From an uncultured Oscillospiraceae bacterium (lineage in GTDB: Bacteria > Bacillota > Clostridia > Oscillospirales > Oscillospiraceae): 64,000 bases of DNA. Positions 63,761-64,000 of the stretch are shown in pieces. A program made the translations under genes and the position numbers. The notes beneath the pieces are model-generated. The model ran no database searches. It saw only the letters and a list, made by a program, of their open reading frames with translations, and was not told the origin of the DNA. The stretch is taken from NCBI GenBank assembly GCA_934589525.1, contig CAKTOB010000003.1, positions 1 to 64,000 on the forward strand, read 5' to 3'. The first letter of the stretch is position 1. Each line of letters begins with the position of its first letter.

Positions 63761-64000
63761 ATGAAAAAGACCTATACCATCGTTCTTTGCTTGGTGATCG
63801 TCGTCTGTTTGGGAATCGGCATATACTGTAATTTTAACAGAGAACAGCGGGGGCTGGACTACGAGATCTCATTTATTGAAAGGCTGAATGCCTTTGTATT
63901 CTCCCCGCTTTCGTGGGTATGTACAGGGATGCTGATCGGGTCCATTTTGAACATCGGAAAACGGATACCGGCAGCATTTCGGCGTTCCATGAAAATCCTC
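63761..64000 (+). CDS. Membrane protein, cut by the window edge
   Basis: An open frame of 80 codons starts MKKTYTIVLCLVIVVCLGIG and continues to the last base. It has one N-terminal membrane helix (about 5-23), an outward loop with EQRGLDYEISFIERL, and a second hydrophobic stretch (about 49-66). GGAGG lies 8 nt before the ATG and the gap to the amidohydrolase is 13 nt, so it belongs to the same operon. I do not recognise the family from this part. Confidence 0.7.
   Translation, partial: MKKTYTIVLCLVIVVCLGIGIYCNFNREQRGLDYEISFIERLNAFVFSPLSWVCTGMLIGSILNIGKRIPAAFRRSMKIL

Noticed and set aside
1..64000. CRISPR arrays, tRNA genes, prophage or transposase genes
   Set aside because: I looked for regular repeat-spacer spacing, tRNA-like TTCGAATC loops and integrase/transposase motifs in the protein frames. 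None was seen apart from the two short palindromic elements.

Overview
This 64 kb window looks like a chromosomal segment of an anaerobic, spore-forming member of the Clostridia, most like the gut Oscillospirales/Oscillospiraceae. That placement is an inference from gene content and order: dipicolinate synthase and SpoVB, T-box and S-box (SAM-I) leaders, the ylxM-ffh-rpsP-KH-rimM-trmD block, PPi-type phosphofructokinase, citrate lyase, ECF pantothenate uptake, a cohesin/dockerin protein and GC-rich codon usage. Most of the window is orderly housekeeping DNA with good Shine-Dalgarno sites, readable sigma-A promoters (mostly 16-18 bp spacers) and strong hairpin terminators.

Layout. 1-6.4 kb: two tandem promoters fire out of the left edge, then hpf, a DUF4364 regulator, the spore dipicolinate genes dpaA-dpaB, glutamine-dependent NAD synthetase and metK under a complete SAM-I riboswitch. 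6.4-12.1 kb: a rhomboid-like protein without the catalytic motif, a two-OB-fold SSB-like protein, endonuclease III, SpoVB, a 77-aa unknown, and a yybP-ykoY type (Mn2+) riboswitch in front of an orphan OadB-like Na+ pump subunit and a 40-aa OadG-like membrane peptide. 12.2-21.3 kb: xpaC-telA, a secreted LRR-cohesin-dockerin protein, ftsH, rlmB and a degenerate P-type-ATPase-like protein. 21.4-29.7 kb: a MATE exporter, thrS with a T-box, trmD-rimM-KH-rpsP-ffh-ylxM, and two half-size ChrA proteins.

29.9-43.8 kb: a citrate module (CitMHS transporter, citF-citE-citD) with a divergent LysR regulator, pyruvate kinase, metA and cutC, then a CoA block (ECF pantothenate S-component, coaX, coaBC), a second MATE exporter and a DnaQ-type exonuclease fused to a zinc ribbon. 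43.8-52.8 kb: an aldo/keto reductase with two 4Fe-4S motifs, a Cys-rich protein, an RluA-type synthase, an alanine:Na+ symporter, an ArsC-like protein, truA preceded by a 38-aa overlapping ORF, a lipase-like hydrolase, a metallochaperone, DegV, a ThrE-type exporter and a sirtuin.

52.9-58.4 kb is the most unusual part. A LytTR response regulator, a soluble GHKL kinase and two ABC exporters form one cassette bracketed by two direct, 163-bp, near-identical (4 mismatches) palindromic elements with 19-bp terminal inverted repeats. One copy supplies the last codons and the stop of the distal ABC gene. The other lies in the 5' leader of the operon. 58.5-64 kb: fba and PPi-phosphofructokinase diverge from a compact pair of promoters, followed by a TetR regulator, a YbaK/ProX-type deacylase, a metal-dependent amidohydrolase and a membrane protein cut by the window edge.

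The leads most worth following are the Mn2+-riboswitch-controlled OadB/OadG-like pair, which may be a metal transporter rather than a decarboxylase, the MITE-bracketed signalling/export cassette, the pseudo-P-type ATPase next to rlmB, and the LRR-cohesin-dockerin protein. I saw no CRISPR array, tRNA, rRNA, transposase gene or prophage.
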